Positions 36,001 to 48,603 of a DNA stretch of 64,000 nt are shown piece by piece. The stretch spans positions 1,707,501-1,771,500 of the forward strand of contig OZ004583.1 in NCBI GenBank assembly GCA_963924555.1. Reading direction: 5' to 3'. The position numbers and the translations under genes are program-made. The notes beneath the pieces were generated by a model. That model ran no database searches and was not told the origin of the DNA. It saw nothing but the letters and a program-made list of their open reading frames with translations. How positions within the stretch are numbered: position 1 is the first letter of the stretch; each line of letters begins with the position of its first letter. Source of the DNA: Crambe crambe (lineage: Eukaryota > Porifera > Demospongiae > Poecilosclerida > Crambeidae).

Positions 36001-36473
36001 TAAGCAACTATTTCAGGTTTGTAACTTTGTAGCTAAGTCACTTTAAAGCAGAAAGTGTTTAATGAGAACATTGATACAATATGTGACCCCCTTTAATTAA
36101 TAACTTGGTTTTTGTCACGAAATATAATTACAGCTCTCGTAAGGAGCTTACCGAAATCAGCACACCATTATAATAATAGTCAAACATTTTTCCATGTATG
36201 TGACTCCACCCCATTAGAATGAACAGTGCTTTGTTGAAGTCAGGTGAACAGGAGGAAAAGAGTCAAATCAACGTGGCATCCGGCGACTGTGGAATGAACA
36301 ATCAGAAGGAAAGAAGCAGCTCTAATCCACGCAATATTAGGAAAGGAAAACGTAGTATACTTGCTGGTCATACAGCACTAATTCCAGAAAGCTATGAAAC
36401 TTCCAGTTCGTATGGCAGCTTTGATGAAGAGACGTTTGTGAGACGAGTAACGCCAGACCGTGAATTAAAATGA
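9876..36473 (+). CDS. TPRA1: TPRA1-like seven-transmembrane protein (GPR175 family), with 23 kb gene-bearing intron
   Basis: Ten coding exons: 9876-10084, 10514-10643, 11494-11571, 11782-11854, 35224-35306, 35361-35468, 35571-35631, 35701-35821, 35936-36016 and 36218-36473. All have GT-AG junctions and matching phases, giving 399 residues, near the usual 370 or so for this family. Recognisable family stretches include VRVYDLVLLFFSLVFLGYLL (TM1), LLRGAILMTELAVVFFGLFI, GILEFYNPN...FKFFTHGG, SKKSFYRYALFLSLVNVVQA and ITFAPMVYWIFLSNYF. The extracellular N-terminus has several N-glycosylation sequons; the cytoplasmic tail is Ser-rich. Exon 4 ends in phase 1 and the exon at 35224 restores frame. The alignment to vertebrate TPRA1 is continuous across the join, so introns 4 (11855-35223) truly encloses the antisense array A to H. 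A poly(A) signal AATAAA lies at 36615-36620. Function in other animals is poorly defined. Confidence 0.9.
11984..12034. repeat. (AAT)n microsatellite
   Basis: About 51 bp of uninterrupted TAA/AAT repeat near the 5' end of TPRA1 intron 4. Confidence 0.95.
12665..15637 (-). CDS. Array gene A: ubiquitin-like + ARM-like protein, 636 aa
   Basis: Four exons: 14580-15637, 13879-14148, 13319-13594, 12665-12971; all introns are phase 2. Residues 1-85 are an acidic, Glu/Asp-rich extension found only in this member. Residues about 88-175 have the ubiquitin-like pattern (strand FTVMLNC, helix VSDLKLCIQKEFSIP, strand CLRFDAIQL, DGDTVHVSY). The rest is helical with armadillo-like hydrophobic spacing. The C-terminus LQPPSLLNLTKAHLAATCFG aligns with the BC-box-like end of its paralogues. 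No di-glycine follows the ubiquitin-like part, so it is a built-in domain, not a processed modifier. No named orthologue is recognised. It lies antisense inside TPRA1 intron 4, at the promoter-distal end of the array. Confidence 0.85.
15732..19188 (-). CDS. Array gene B: ubiquitin-like + ARM-like protein, 547 aa
   Basis: Exons 18377-19188, 16656-16793, 16467-16592, 15732-16299; all junctions are GT-AG and phase 2. Ubiquitin-like domain about residues 12-95, with EKEYQIPAHCQSLYFEST, LRDEDTLAKSWIREGDTIVV and an acidic DTDADVNDV end. Helical middle with the shared LAEIEQYQMKIASNETVMQQ and HVYLTSP blocks. C-terminal LQPPSLINIARAKLAIMHFG. Exon 4 and its 568 bp length are shared almost base for base with gene C, indicating recent duplication or conversion. 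Its first intron is enlarged to 1.6 kb by a 1.2 kb terminal-inverted-repeat element (16885-18097). Function is inferred only from architecture. Confidence 0.87.
16885..18097. mobile_element. 1.2 kb hAT-like terminal-inverted-repeat element in gene B intron 1
   Basis: Perfect 15 bp inverted termini: CAGGGGCAGATCCAG at 16885-16899 and its complement at 18083-18097. The corresponding intron of gene C lacks the element: its sequence runs GATAGAGGGGG directly into GGTGG...GGAAGCTATATGC, matching both flanks here. No transposase ORF is present. The CAGGG start is hAT-like; an 8 bp target duplication is not clear because the insertion site is a G-rich slippery tract. Confidence 0.75.
19813..22092 (-). 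CDS. Array gene C: ubiquitin-like + ARM-like protein, 560 aa
   Basis: Exons 21248-22092, 20843-20986, 20665-20790, 19813-20380; phase-2 introns throughout. Exon 1 starts MEVEELPVPEKLSSSENKGE, then the ubiquitin-like domain (YTLLLTLHC, VSEVKDYVEKEYQIPAHC, LRDEDTLVQSWIREGDTIAV). Middle and C-terminal blocks as in the other inner members, ending EIVEKYHDHT. Exon 4 is nearly identical to that of gene B while exon 1 is much closer to gene D in its central part (RSDANRLLFVHKDG against RSDANRLLFVRKGG), a mosaic suggesting conversion or unequal exchange. Upstream 22095-22205 is GC-rich with several GCGCGC motifs. Confidence 0.87.
20433..20603. mobile_element. MITE with CAGTGGAACCTCC termini and TA duplication
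   Basis: Inverted ends CAGTGGAACCTCC (20433) and GGAGGTTCCACTG (to 20603), each flanked by TA. This is the pattern of Tc1/mariner-derived non-autonomous elements. It lies in gene C intron 3. Related ends occur near 12999, 31440, 33429, 55757, 60083 and 63185. Confidence 0.75.
22246..24212 (-). CDS. Array gene D: ubiquitin-like + ARM-like protein, 568 aa
   Basis: Exons 23386-24212, 23104-23247, 22913-23041, 22246-22852; phase-2 introns. It is the most compact member of the inner group (introns of 62 to 138 bp). Ubiquitin-like domain residues about 14-95 with EKEYQIPAHCQSLYFEST; central block RSDANRLLFVRKGGIEALFN; SLINIARAKLAKMYFGLK near the C-terminus, then a short unique tail GDTCFDIDHFSLT. 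The promoter side (24220-24310) carries two TGACGTCA palindromes (see regulatory entry). Confidence 0.87.
24242..24299 (-). promoter_or_regulatory. Paired CRE palindromes upstream of gene D
   Basis: Two perfect TGACGTCA motifs at 24242-24249 and 24292-24299, 30 to 90 bp upstream of the gene D start codon, with GTGACGTAA between them. This is the CREB/ATF binding consensus. A degenerate copy of the same promoter block is at 27440-27545. Regulation by CREB/ATF is inferred from motif only. Confidence 0.5.
24359..26208 (-). CDS. Array gene E: ubiquitin-like + ARM-like protein, 538 aa
   Basis: Exons 25397-26208, 25129-25278, 24968-25069, 24359-24911; phase-2 introns. Exon 3 is 102 bp, eight codons shorter than in the other inner members, an in-frame loss in the HVHLTEPSIIKNVLSANRQ region. 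Ubiquitin-like domain residues about 12-92. Closest to genes B, F and G in exon 1 (GGLDVLYNLYGLVL) and to F and G in exon 4 (GDPVTVREQ, WLMSAGSKSYERARV). Ends ELIEEYY. Confidence 0.87.
26425..26546. mobile_element. Palindromic MITE, TA-flanked
   Basis: Two inverted arms of about 54 bp (26425-26478 and 26493-26546) with a 14 bp loop. Ends read CACTGTAAAAA and its complement, flanked by TA on both sides, as in Tc1/mariner MITEs. A transcript would fold into a long hairpin. Confidence 0.8.
26680..27065. repeat. Local duplication between genes E and F
   Basis: Sequence around ATCATGTGATGAGTGGATGA at 26697-26865 is repeated at 26900-27060, including ATTTCAAATCAGACTGCTA and AATCACAGAAGGTTCAAC. A related block lies at 19430-19690 between genes B and C. 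These are remains of duplicated intergenic DNA from array growth. Confidence 0.7.
27300..27560 (-). pseudogene. Relic of a ninth array gene with its promoter
   Basis: 27318-27350 matches the gene 3' end (AATCCAAAGTCCATCTTTGC against the intact AATCCAAAGTGCATCTTTGC), and then jumps directly to a stretch (27350-27440) matching the first codons of gene D, followed by 27450-27550 matching the gene D promoter including one intact TGACGTCA (27533-27540). The middle of the gene is missing, as expected after a deletion by recombination between paralogues. Confidence 0.7.
27575..29839 (-). CDS. Array gene F: ubiquitin-like + ARM-like protein, 553 aa
   Basis: Exons 29013-29839, 28573-28719, 28386-28511, 27575-28136; phase-2 introns. 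Ubiquitin-like domain residues about 15-97 (ILNLSLHC, VSEVKEYVEKEYQIPAHC, LRDEDTLGRSWIREGDTIVV). Central GGLDVLYNLYGLVL block; C-terminal SLINIARAKLAKMHFGLR and end DEYFQLY. The intron before exon 4 contains a short duplicated piece of exon-4 start sequence (about 28205-28260), a sign of local slippage. Confidence 0.87.
30457..32720 (-). CDS. Array gene G: ubiquitin-like + ARM-like protein, 555 aa
   Basis: Exons 31906-32720, 31587-31730, 31217-31342, 30457-31039; phase-2 introns. Ubiquitin-like domain starts within ten residues of Met (MNGSLVLNLSFHC). LRDEDTLAKTSIREGDTIVV replaces the usual KSWIREG. Central block RVDANRVLFLHKGGFDIVYD. Exon 4 is shared closely with E and F (PLSLPYAPLRLTNPYYSTAH). 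A degenerate CAGTGGAACCTCC-type MITE occupies most of intron 2 (about 31436-31576), close to the exon 2 donor. Confidence 0.87.
32829..35098 (-). CDS. Array gene H: diverged ubiquitin-like + ARM-like protein, 553 aa
   Basis: Three exons only: 34257-35098, 33891-34163, 32829-33375, with two phase-2 introns. Ubiquitin-like domain residues about 22-105 (ITFNVELFC, FKVEEKFNIPLCIQNLTYET, IRSGDTFRIEY). Exon 2 corresponds to exons 2 and 3 of B to G joined (273 bp against 138-150 plus 102-129). C-terminus LQPPKLINLVKAKLAVMHFG, where Ser of the BC-box-like motif is Lys. It is nearer to gene A than to B-G, so A and H flank the young inner expansion. Start codon lies 126 bp before the TPRA1 exon at 35224, in the opposite direction. 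Confidence 0.85.
33429..33830. mobile_element. Two adjacent inverted-repeat elements in gene H intron 2
   Basis: First, a TA-flanked CAGTGGAACCTCC MITE (33429-33572). Immediately after it, a 253 bp element with perfect CAGGGTTTCA / TGAAACCCTG ends (33578-33830) and internal G and C runs, hAT-like in its CAGGG start. Neither has coding capacity. Confidence 0.7.
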
Positions 36474-37226
36474 GACAACTATATTATATAGAACTGGAAC
36501 CAAGTTGATCTTTGTCTCTCCTGATTATTGTATGGTGTATCTCTTGTGTGACTGTCTGTCTGTGCCTTGCATTTATTTTTGTATTCCAACCAGAATTTTC
36601 ATTCACTGGTGAAAAATAAATAAAAATTATAGTAATTGCTAATATGGTTTGTAATCATGTTAAATTAATTTACAGCTACACTTTGTAATAAGCTCTACTC
36701 ATTACACATTATATTGTAAGGCAGTTCATCTTTGTATGCCTTGACCATTATAGTATACTGAGTAGTATTCAAGTTTATTTCGACCAACCTGCCTGAAAGA
36801 AAGGTGAAAAAATCCGTTAAACAAGCTAATTTTGAACTGCCTAAATAATTTTCATACAAGTGTACGAAAATATTCAATGAAGTATATAAAATTATGGAAT
36901 TTAAAGGTGCCGTCTTTCTCCTTTATCCAAAATTTAAACACTGCCTAGACGCTGAAGTTGAAAATTACTAATGGCTACAGAGTTGATGTACAGACACAAC
37001 TGAGAGTACTAACATGCATTAAGGATTGATGTGTTTTCCTCCCAAATGTAGCCTAGGGATGACGCCCCAGCAATGGCATGCATGATGTAGGATTGGCATA
37101 ATGTTATATATTAATGCTAGTTGGCTAGCTAGGGCTAGCTAGCTAGCATAATAATATAGTTTAGTCAGCTAATTGCTAGAACCAAAGCTATCAGTAAGAC
37201 CAGTAACTAGCATCACGGTTCATATT
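36474..37226. other. Intergenic region between convergent TPRA1 and PRDX5 copy 1
   Basis: Holds the TPRA1 3' end (AATAAA at 36615-36620) and a minus-strand AATAAA (36774-36779) that could serve PRDX5 copy 1. Otherwise AT-rich sequence with TAGC repeats around 37130-37150; no further gene seen. Confidence 0.6.
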
Positions 37227-38600
37227 TTATAGTTTTTCCAAGATACTGGTTGATAAACTACATGATAATCCTGTGCCATCAGGTTCCAGATTAAGAGAAC
37301 ACACCAAACCATCTTCGATTAACATGGAATACCTATAATTATAAGAATAATGATAATTATGCTGTCATTATTACTACTACAGACAGTAAAATTAATTATT
37401 AACAAAATTTGTTTAATATGGTTGATCAATTAACACAACACTCTGGCTCCTATTTTGACTAACATTTTAGACAATTTTAAACTCCCAAAAACAAAATCTT
37501 ACCTCTTTGATCGTATGCCACCAAGGGGCTTTAAGTCCACTGAAAGACCAACAGCCTAAAAGGGAAGAACGAAAATTTCCATGGAGGGAGAGGGAGAGTC
37601 AAGGGGGGATTTTATATAGGGAGAGAATGGCACTTCAAGATCCTGTAATAATCACTGTTTCCCCCAGTATACTAAATCCAAGTGGGTCACCCTGTAAAAT
37701 TTCAAAGAGAGTGGGCTGGGTCTATGGCAATAATGGAATTCACTTGAGCACCCCGTTTGAAAGTATAGCTAGGGAAGACTCTGCCCAATAATTATACTAA
37801 CCTTGGTGAAATCTGCACAAGGATCTGCTAACATCCGTATCTTTCCAGTTGCATTCTGAATTTTCCCCCATTCGGTCATCACAAATGTGTCGTTTACAGA
37901 TATGCAAGCCACCACGTCTATTCCTTTGGCTTTTAGTTGATCATAGTCCTCCACGTAGCCTGGCAAATGAGTCTAAAAAATATGAACACTATAATAATTA
38001 TAGCTATTCAACTTTATAGCACCTGATACATGAATGGGTACCAGGATTAGGAACTAGCTTGGGCATGCTTGAAACATAATACAGCGACTGGTTGTGAGGC
38101 TGACTATGAGGATTGATGTATTGGTTATACACTTACTGTACCATCTACGTCTGCTGGGGGGAAAAAACACCCAAGGATCTGATATCAACCTTTGACCCTG
38201 TGTCCAAGGTAATGTTCAACCATGCATACTCATAGTATGACGTTATGTATGCACATACGCCAATATTATTATGATCAGTGCGTGGGGTTGCTTTGCTTAT
38301 TACTTTAGTCACTGACCATTGGGCTAACCAAATTTTGGTTATGACCTATCAAATTAATTATTATACCTTGTGGTTAAGATCAAAGCACTGCTACTTGGTT
38401 GTACAAGGCACAACCACAGGTGTGATAATACAACCCAGGGCCTTTGTGGATATATACATAGCAACCTGGGTGATGATTAATTGTCACTTTGATCCCATAG
38501 TTACGCAAAATGGAAATTATTGACCAGATAAAACGGGGAGAAATGACCTGGTTTGAGAAGGGTGCCATAGGGTATGCCAGTGCCTGTCTGCCTTGGCCAT

Positions 38601-38643
<43 letters not shown>

Positions 38644-38954
38644 GGGGTTTTTTTTTAGCAGAAACTTTGGAAATGATCTTGTCCACTGTGCTGCTGATTA
38701 GAACCAAGTTACAGCCTATTTAGGGAGAACCCAATCCGATCAACATGTACACTAACCGGTCCCATTAATCTCCCGACCATGGCTAGCTCCTAGAAAGGGA
38801 GGGACCACTCCTGCTAGGTAGCATCAGAACCTATCACGTGGCAATTCACACGTGACCCACAGCTTTCCAGTCTGCAAGCTAAATGTGAGTATTTCATGCA
38901 TAATGTGTTAGTTCATGGTAAATCGTGTAGTTCTCACTTGTATAATTATATAGC

Positions 38955-39043
<89 letters not shown>

Positions 39044-39903
39044 CTGCTATAGTGCCTATTAGCCATTTTGAGGTCATTTTGAGGTCATTATTATGGTTCA
39101 TGGAATATACACAAAAGACCATGTTGTGAAAACAGTGGTTGCAGAGCTAGAAACAACTACCGGTCACTGCATCATGATAATGAATAATGACACTGGAAGA
39201 ATTTGCACAGTTATAATTCCACAAGTGCTGATTTTGAGGGTGCACAGTGCCCCATACTTGGATCTTTGTGAAAAATCAACCAGCTTCTTTGCAAAATTAA
39301 TTGGAGACCTCAGGCAACTCATCTACACTACTCCGGCACCTCTCCAACTCATCTACACTACTCCAACTCATCTACACTACTCGGCACCTCGCCGTACTTT
39401 ATCTACACCTCTTTATCAGTAATCTTGTTAACATTATGGGTATTAACATTATTTTTTTCCACCATGTAGTTAACATATTTGTACTTGTTATGTACTTGTG
39501 ACATGGGAAGAGGGATATTACTACATTATAAATACAATATTGGACCTCCAAGATAATGGAGGTTACACTCACTGGAAACATTTAAGAAAGCAAGAACCTC
39601 TATACTCACCTTGCTACATCCTGGAGTAAAGGCACCAGGAACAGCAAACAGTATTCCTTTCTTTCCTGCAAAGATATCCTTGATATTCACTTTGACAGGA
39701 GGCACTCCTTCTACAACCTCGATTGAAGGTAAAGTATCTCCAAGCTGAAAAGCAGATATCACAAAGCAATGCATGCAGACTGGCTAATCAGTTCGCTTTA
39801 TTGGAAAACATACATTTATGGTCGACATTTTTCTTAATCTTTGCAACAGCTGCTGCTGAGAAATCCTCTTTAGTCTCGTGTACAGAGCTCTGGTCTTATA
39901 CAT
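37227..39903 (-). CDS. PRDX5: Peroxiredoxin-5 copy 1 (atypical 2-Cys), mitochondrial-type
   Basis: Thiol peroxidase reducing H2O2 and organic peroxides. Exons 39814-39903, 39610-39744, 37802-37972, 37503-37555, 37227-37332; 184 residues. Residues 1-24 are Arg/Lys/Leu/Gln-rich with no acidic residue, a mitochondrial presequence type, and a second Met at 26 could give a cytosolic form, as is known for animal PRDX5. The peroxidatic Cys is in PGAFTPGCSKTHLPGY, split between exons 2 and 3; the resolving Cys is in GTGLSCSL. The C-terminus is LEKL, not a good peroxisomal signal. It has one more intron than copy 2, splitting RSKR/YSM. The 1.6 kb intron 2 contains two (GT)n tracts (38602-38640, 38955-39039). 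Confidence 0.92.
38602..39039. repeat. Two (GT)n microsatellites in PRDX5 copy 1 intron 2
   Basis: GT runs at about 38602-38640 and 38955-39039, with unique sequence between. A short CATCTACACTACTC tandem repeat follows at about 39317-39390. Confidence 0.9.
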
Positions 39904-40042
39904 CTGATCTAGTCCGATCGTGACTTTAATTTAATAGCTTGACATAAGAGGGTGTGGCTAGCTGCATGCCACGTGGTATAAGGAAGTGGGCGTATGCTTT
40001 TACTTTTATAAAAACTAGAAATGTCATAGATGTTAATCACTT

Positions 40043-41824
40043 ATGCTTTCTTGCTCCTTCAGGCTCGTCAGAAAATTCGCCAAGAGAAGCTTCTTCACTG
40101 CCACTTCCAGCAGGATGCCCCACATCAGTGTAAGAAATTGGACTGGTTAGATAGAAGTTATCTCTGTTCAGTTTGTTAGACTGACAGAAAGAACATGCAC
40201 TAGCTACTAGTATGTGTGTGAGACTATTATGCACACCAAGTGTTCACGATGGCTATACACTGTGTTTGCAGGTTGGTGGACCTATTCCTCCTAATTTGGT
40301 GTATGAAGGATCACCAGATAATCTGGTAAATATTCAGGAGATTTTTGCAGGTAAGAAGGGCGTTTTGATTGGTGTTCCAGGAGCCTTCACGCCGTATTGC
40401 AGTGAGGTAATGCACTAGATTTCTGATTCTCCATTATGGAGGGAGGGAGGGAGGGAGGGAGAAATAATCCTTTTGAGAAGGGAATGGTTCAGTTTGGGTG
40501 GATGATGTGATAGCATGAAGTATGGTTATAATTTTGCTTTAGTGATATGTGATGTGTGATATAGTACACTTGTCATTAGTCTCAATACAAGCATTTGTAG
40601 CTGCTTGCTAGTTGGTATCCAGTTTTCAGAAAGATTTAAGTTCACTGTAGCTAACATCTATGCTAAGTGTCAACAACCATTTCCATTCAAGTCTTTCAGA
40701 GTAACAGAATGTTCTTGTCTTTATGTATTACCTACCTGTGGAAGTGAAATAAAAAATAATAAAATGCAGTAGCTATTGATTCATCATAATAATTATATGT
40801 AGCTGACCTTTTGCTACTGTGCACCACATCTTCAATCATACATAATATGTTGGGATCAGAAAGTGAAAAGTGTCCTGATTGAAGAGGTGGAGTGAAAGTA
40901 GAACCCCTACTATTTTGAGAAAAAGTGTTGTAGAGAACTGCACTTGAATTCTTCCTTTTGTATGACATTGCATATAATATAATTTAAAAGGCCTGGGGCT
41001 CCATTAATTCACTCCTGAAATGGACACCTAGCCCTCTAATCATGACACTTTCTGATCCCTTAATTAATAATACCCAAGGTTCCATTTTCACTCCTGAAAT
41101 GAAGACCATGTACTGTCACTGTGTATTTTCATCTCCTCTAGACTCACTTGCCAGGTTATGTGGAGAAGTATGAGCAACTAAAGGCTGAAGGAGTGGAAGT
41201 GGTGGCCTGTATTTCTGTCAATGATGTGTTTGTTATGGCATCCTGGGGTGATGACAGGAAGGCCACTGGGAAAATCCGCATGCTCGCTGATGCCACTGGA
41301 GAATTCACTAAGGTATGGAAATTTATGTGGGAGTGAATTATACTAATAATTATTTGCAGCCCTCTTATTGGAGCATTCTCCGAAGTGTAATAAGTAGAAC
41401 ACCATGGCATTAGGCGCTTATGTGGCACAAAAAGGCTGTCCGGCTGTCCTTTAAATTTTGGGACCATTTGGGGAGAGAGTATCTGAAGTAGCTATGTATC
41501 ATAAACTGCTGGGAAATTTGTGTTGTTAGCTAAATTTATTGTTTACAGAATTACCCGTGTACAAATTAGCTAGCTAAGTAGCTATAAAAATGAAATATTA
41601 AATTAATTGGCATAATATTTTGTGGTACACTTCATGATGTTATGTTAACTTGCTTCTTCCTGTAGGCTATTGATCTAGGTTTTGAAGATAAAGTCCTTGG
41701 AGGATTTCGATCCAAACGGTATTCCATGATCATTGAAGATGGAATTGTGAAAGCACTGAATGTGGAACCTGATGGAATAGGATTGACTTGTACGCTGGCA
41801 AAGAACCTCAAAGTTAAAAAATAA
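40043..41824 (+). CDS. PRDX5: Peroxiredoxin-5 copy 2 (atypical 2-Cys), mitochondrial-type
   Basis: Exons 40043-40129, 40272-40406, 41142-41312, 41666-41824; 183 residues. The first exon (MLSCSFRLVRKFAKRSFF...) is a classical basic, Ser/Phe-rich mitochondrial presequence with an internal Met at 25. Peroxidatic Cys in PGAFTPYCSETHLPGY (Tyr replaces the usual Gly before Cys); resolving Cys in GIGLTCTL. C-terminus KVKK carries no peroxisomal signal. Exons 2 and 3 have exactly the same lengths (135 and 171 bp) as in copy 1, and exon 4 (159 bp) equals copy 1 exons 4 plus 5. The pair is head to head with 139 bp between start codons, so they probably share a promoter. Confidence 0.92.
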
Positions 41825-42045
41825 CAATCCAGTCATTTATCACTAGTAATCTCTGACGATTCTGACAGTTCAATTCATTCATGATTCATATTATTGATCA
41901 AGTTCTGTTGTACAGTGCTATTCACACAGGCCAGACAGACTGCAATACCATGATACTAAGTAGGTAAAGGTCGTAGCGCTATTGCATCATAAAGAGCTAG
42001 CTAGCTAGCTAGAGGCCATGAGAGGATAGGAGGATCAAGCAGAAA

Positions 42046-42431
42046 ATGAATTGCAGCTGCGACTGGAAAATGGCGGCTGCTGTGATCGCTGGAGCAGGAG
42101 TAGCCGGACTTGGGGTCTTCTATGCAGGTTACAAACTAGGGGTCGTGGTTCGCTCCAGAGGTCCAAGCCTCGTAGACTCGGTACGAGGCTACAGAGGTTC
42201 AAGCAAAAATCACAGTAGGAAGGATCCTTTGGCCCTCTACTTGAAGGATCACAACGTTGAAAACCCTGTTCTTAGCCAACTTCGAGAAATGTCACGGGTT
42301 CACAAAGAAGGTATGCTTTATTGTAGTATAAAACAACAAGAAGAAAAATAATAACAGCAACAACAACTGAACAAAACTACGACAATAATTTAGATTTCCT
42401 TAACCAAGATTTATTATTATTATTATTATTA

Positions 42432-42493
<62 letters not shown>

Positions 42494-43057
42494 TGTGTAA
42501 CTAATAATACAGGTAGGATGACATCAGATATTGAAACTGGGAAGCTCCTTACCCTCCTCTGCAGAACTGTCAGTGCCAAAAAGGTTCTCGATATTGGAGT
42601 ATTTATGGGGTGTAGTGCATTCTCTCTGGCCCTCGGAGTATCTGAAGGAGGAAAAGTTATAGCATGTGATGTCAGTGAAGACTATGCTAGTCTTGGTCGG
42701 CCATTCTGGGAGCAAGGAGGAGTTGCAGGAAAGATTGACTTGCGGATTCAAGATGCTTCCAAGACTCTGCAAGAATTGATTGATGGTGGGGAGGGAGAAA
42801 CTTTCGACATGATGTTCATTGATGCAGACAAGGTTAACTATCCAAAGTATTATGAGTTTGGGTTACAGCTGCTTCGAACCGGTGGGCTTTTAGTGGTTGA
42901 CAATGCAATCTGGGGGAAAAGGATCATTGATGACTCCCTGACAGATGAAGATACTGTTTCCATAAGGAAGATCAACGACATCATGAAAAATGACCGAAGA
43001 GTGGATTTTCTACTATTGAATGTGTCAGATGGGATAGGCATTGCACAGAAACTGTGA
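42046..43057 (+). CDS. COMTD1: Catechol-O-methyltransferase domain protein 1-like
   Basis: SAM-dependent O-methyltransferase of the class that includes COMTD1 and caffeoyl-CoA methyltransferases. Two exons, 42046-42310 and 42513-43057, phase 1; 269 residues. An N-terminal hydrophobic anchor (about 9-34, Ala/Gly/Val-rich) suggests a membrane-tethered form like vertebrate COMTD1. SAM-binding motif I is VLDIGVFMGCSAFSLAL; the acidic DVSEDY follows; FDMMFIDADKVNYPKYYE holds the metal-binding Asp pair; GGLLVVDNAIWGKR completes the signature. The intron contains a long (TTA)n tract (42411-42490). Another in-frame Met at residue 9 could also start translation. Physiological substrate unknown. Confidence 0.88.
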
Positions 43058-43170
43058 AGTAGCTATAATCATTTATATTTTCCTGAAATTTGGAATTATT
43101 TACAAATTTATTTATGTAGTCTACTATTGTTGATGTTGGAACACACCCCCTTCCATGCAGGTGGACAGTT

Positions 43171-43244
43171 GTCTCACGTAGCCAGACCCAATTCTTTCCT
43201 TTTTCCCAAGAAAAAGGAAAGAATTGGGTCTGGCTATGCGAGAC
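43171..43244. repeat. 34 bp-arm hairpin between COMTD1 and CDK20
   Basis: Left arm 43171-43204 and right arm 43211-43244 are inverted copies (two mismatches) around a six-base loop. Related flanking words GGTGGACAG occur on both sides, so it may be a tiny MITE. It lies downstream of COMTD1 on its strand. Confidence 0.85.
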
Positions 43245-43649
43245 TAGGTGGACAGCACCCATCTCAGAAAACATTGCCAGCCCTCAGAGTCACATATTGC
43301 ATATCAGAGCACTCTACACAGGCAGCACGTGATAGCTAGCTTGTACCGTGCTCATATTCGCCTTTGCTTCATCATTGGGCTGAAACACAGAAAAACAAAC
43401 AAACAAACAAAACAAAACAACCAGGAGCCTTTTCAGATTGAAAACTTAACCACACACCTGAGTCTGGTGCGAGTGAAGACTAGCCTAAACGCTAGCCCTC
43501 TCCACTCCAGACCTCTTCGTTTGAGTAAGGTATTCTACACGAAGGCGCATCAACTGGTACACAACACATGCAATATTCGGATAATTAGATTCCACCTGGA
43601 TGACAAAAAAGAGGTAAAGGGTCGGCGCCGCCAGACTGTGAATATTCGA

Positions 43650-47604
<3,955 letters not shown>

Positions 47605-48603
47605 CTGTAATACTTCGATGGATGTATCACATGGCACAATCACTTAGCTGATTGCAATTATAGTTATCACTGCATCTGTCACTGAGTTGGGTAGCCACGT
47701 TGTAATTTCTAAGACACTCTCTCCCCTCTGCATGTTCATATATAATATAATTATGACCTCCCTTGGTGGACTGGTTTATTGATCATGCCCCTCTTGATGC
47801 TTTCTGAATGGCATTCATCCATGCATGTTATAGCTACCCCCCTTGGTGGACTGGTTTAGTAAGACTCCTGAATGTTTGGTGTTATGACCTCCCTTGGTGG
47901 ACTGCATTGATCACGCCCCTCTTGATATTTTCTGGATGTTTAATTATTGGTGCATTCATCTATGTTATAGCTAACCCCCCCTTGTTTATTAAGACTCCTC
48001 TTGATGCTTTCTGGATGTTTGGTGTTATGACCTCCCTTGGTGGACTGCATGTGGTTTCACTCTGAAAGACTTTTATTATGACACTTTATCAACAAGTGTT
48101 TCCCCATAATGGTTACTGCTGGGCTCGTAGCTAGCTAGCTATGTTCCAATAAGCAATTCAGTAATAGCTATAATACTGACGTTGCTGTTCTAGCTAATTA
48201 GCTATAATAATTATATTCAACAAGCATGATGATAATAATTATACAGCATGATTGATTATTAACTATTCAACAAGCATGATGCAGCATGATTGATTGCTAA
48301 CTATTCAACAAGCATGATGATACTTATACAGCATGATTGATTGCTAACTATTCAACAAGCATGATGATACTTATACAGCATGATTGATTGTTAACTATTC
48401 AACAAGCATGATGATAATATACAGCATGATTGATTGTTAACTATTCAACAAGCATGATAATATACAGCATGATTGATTGCTAACTATAAAAAACAGCAGC
48501 TATATAGCTACAATAATTATATCTAGAGTTATGTGGAAGTTTTTAGTATGTGTATATTTATAGTTATAATAAGGCCAGATCAGTTCTCCTTGGCAGTGGC
48601 TAG
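47605..48603. repeat. CDK20 to Cys-rich gene interval with two tandem repeat blocks
   Basis: At 47755-48060, imperfect repeats around ATGACCTCCCTTGGTGGACT and TTGATGCTTTCTGGATGTTT. At about 48220-48485, five to six units of about 46 bp with core CAGCATGATTGATTGCTAAC followed by TATTCAACAAGCATGATGAT. No gene seen. Confidence 0.85.

Noticed and set aside
43248-43649. Upstream in-frame extension of CDK20 exon 1
   Set aside because: Open but low-complexity, with no family match; the Met at 43650 starts the standard MENYQILGRIGEGAHG kinase beginning.
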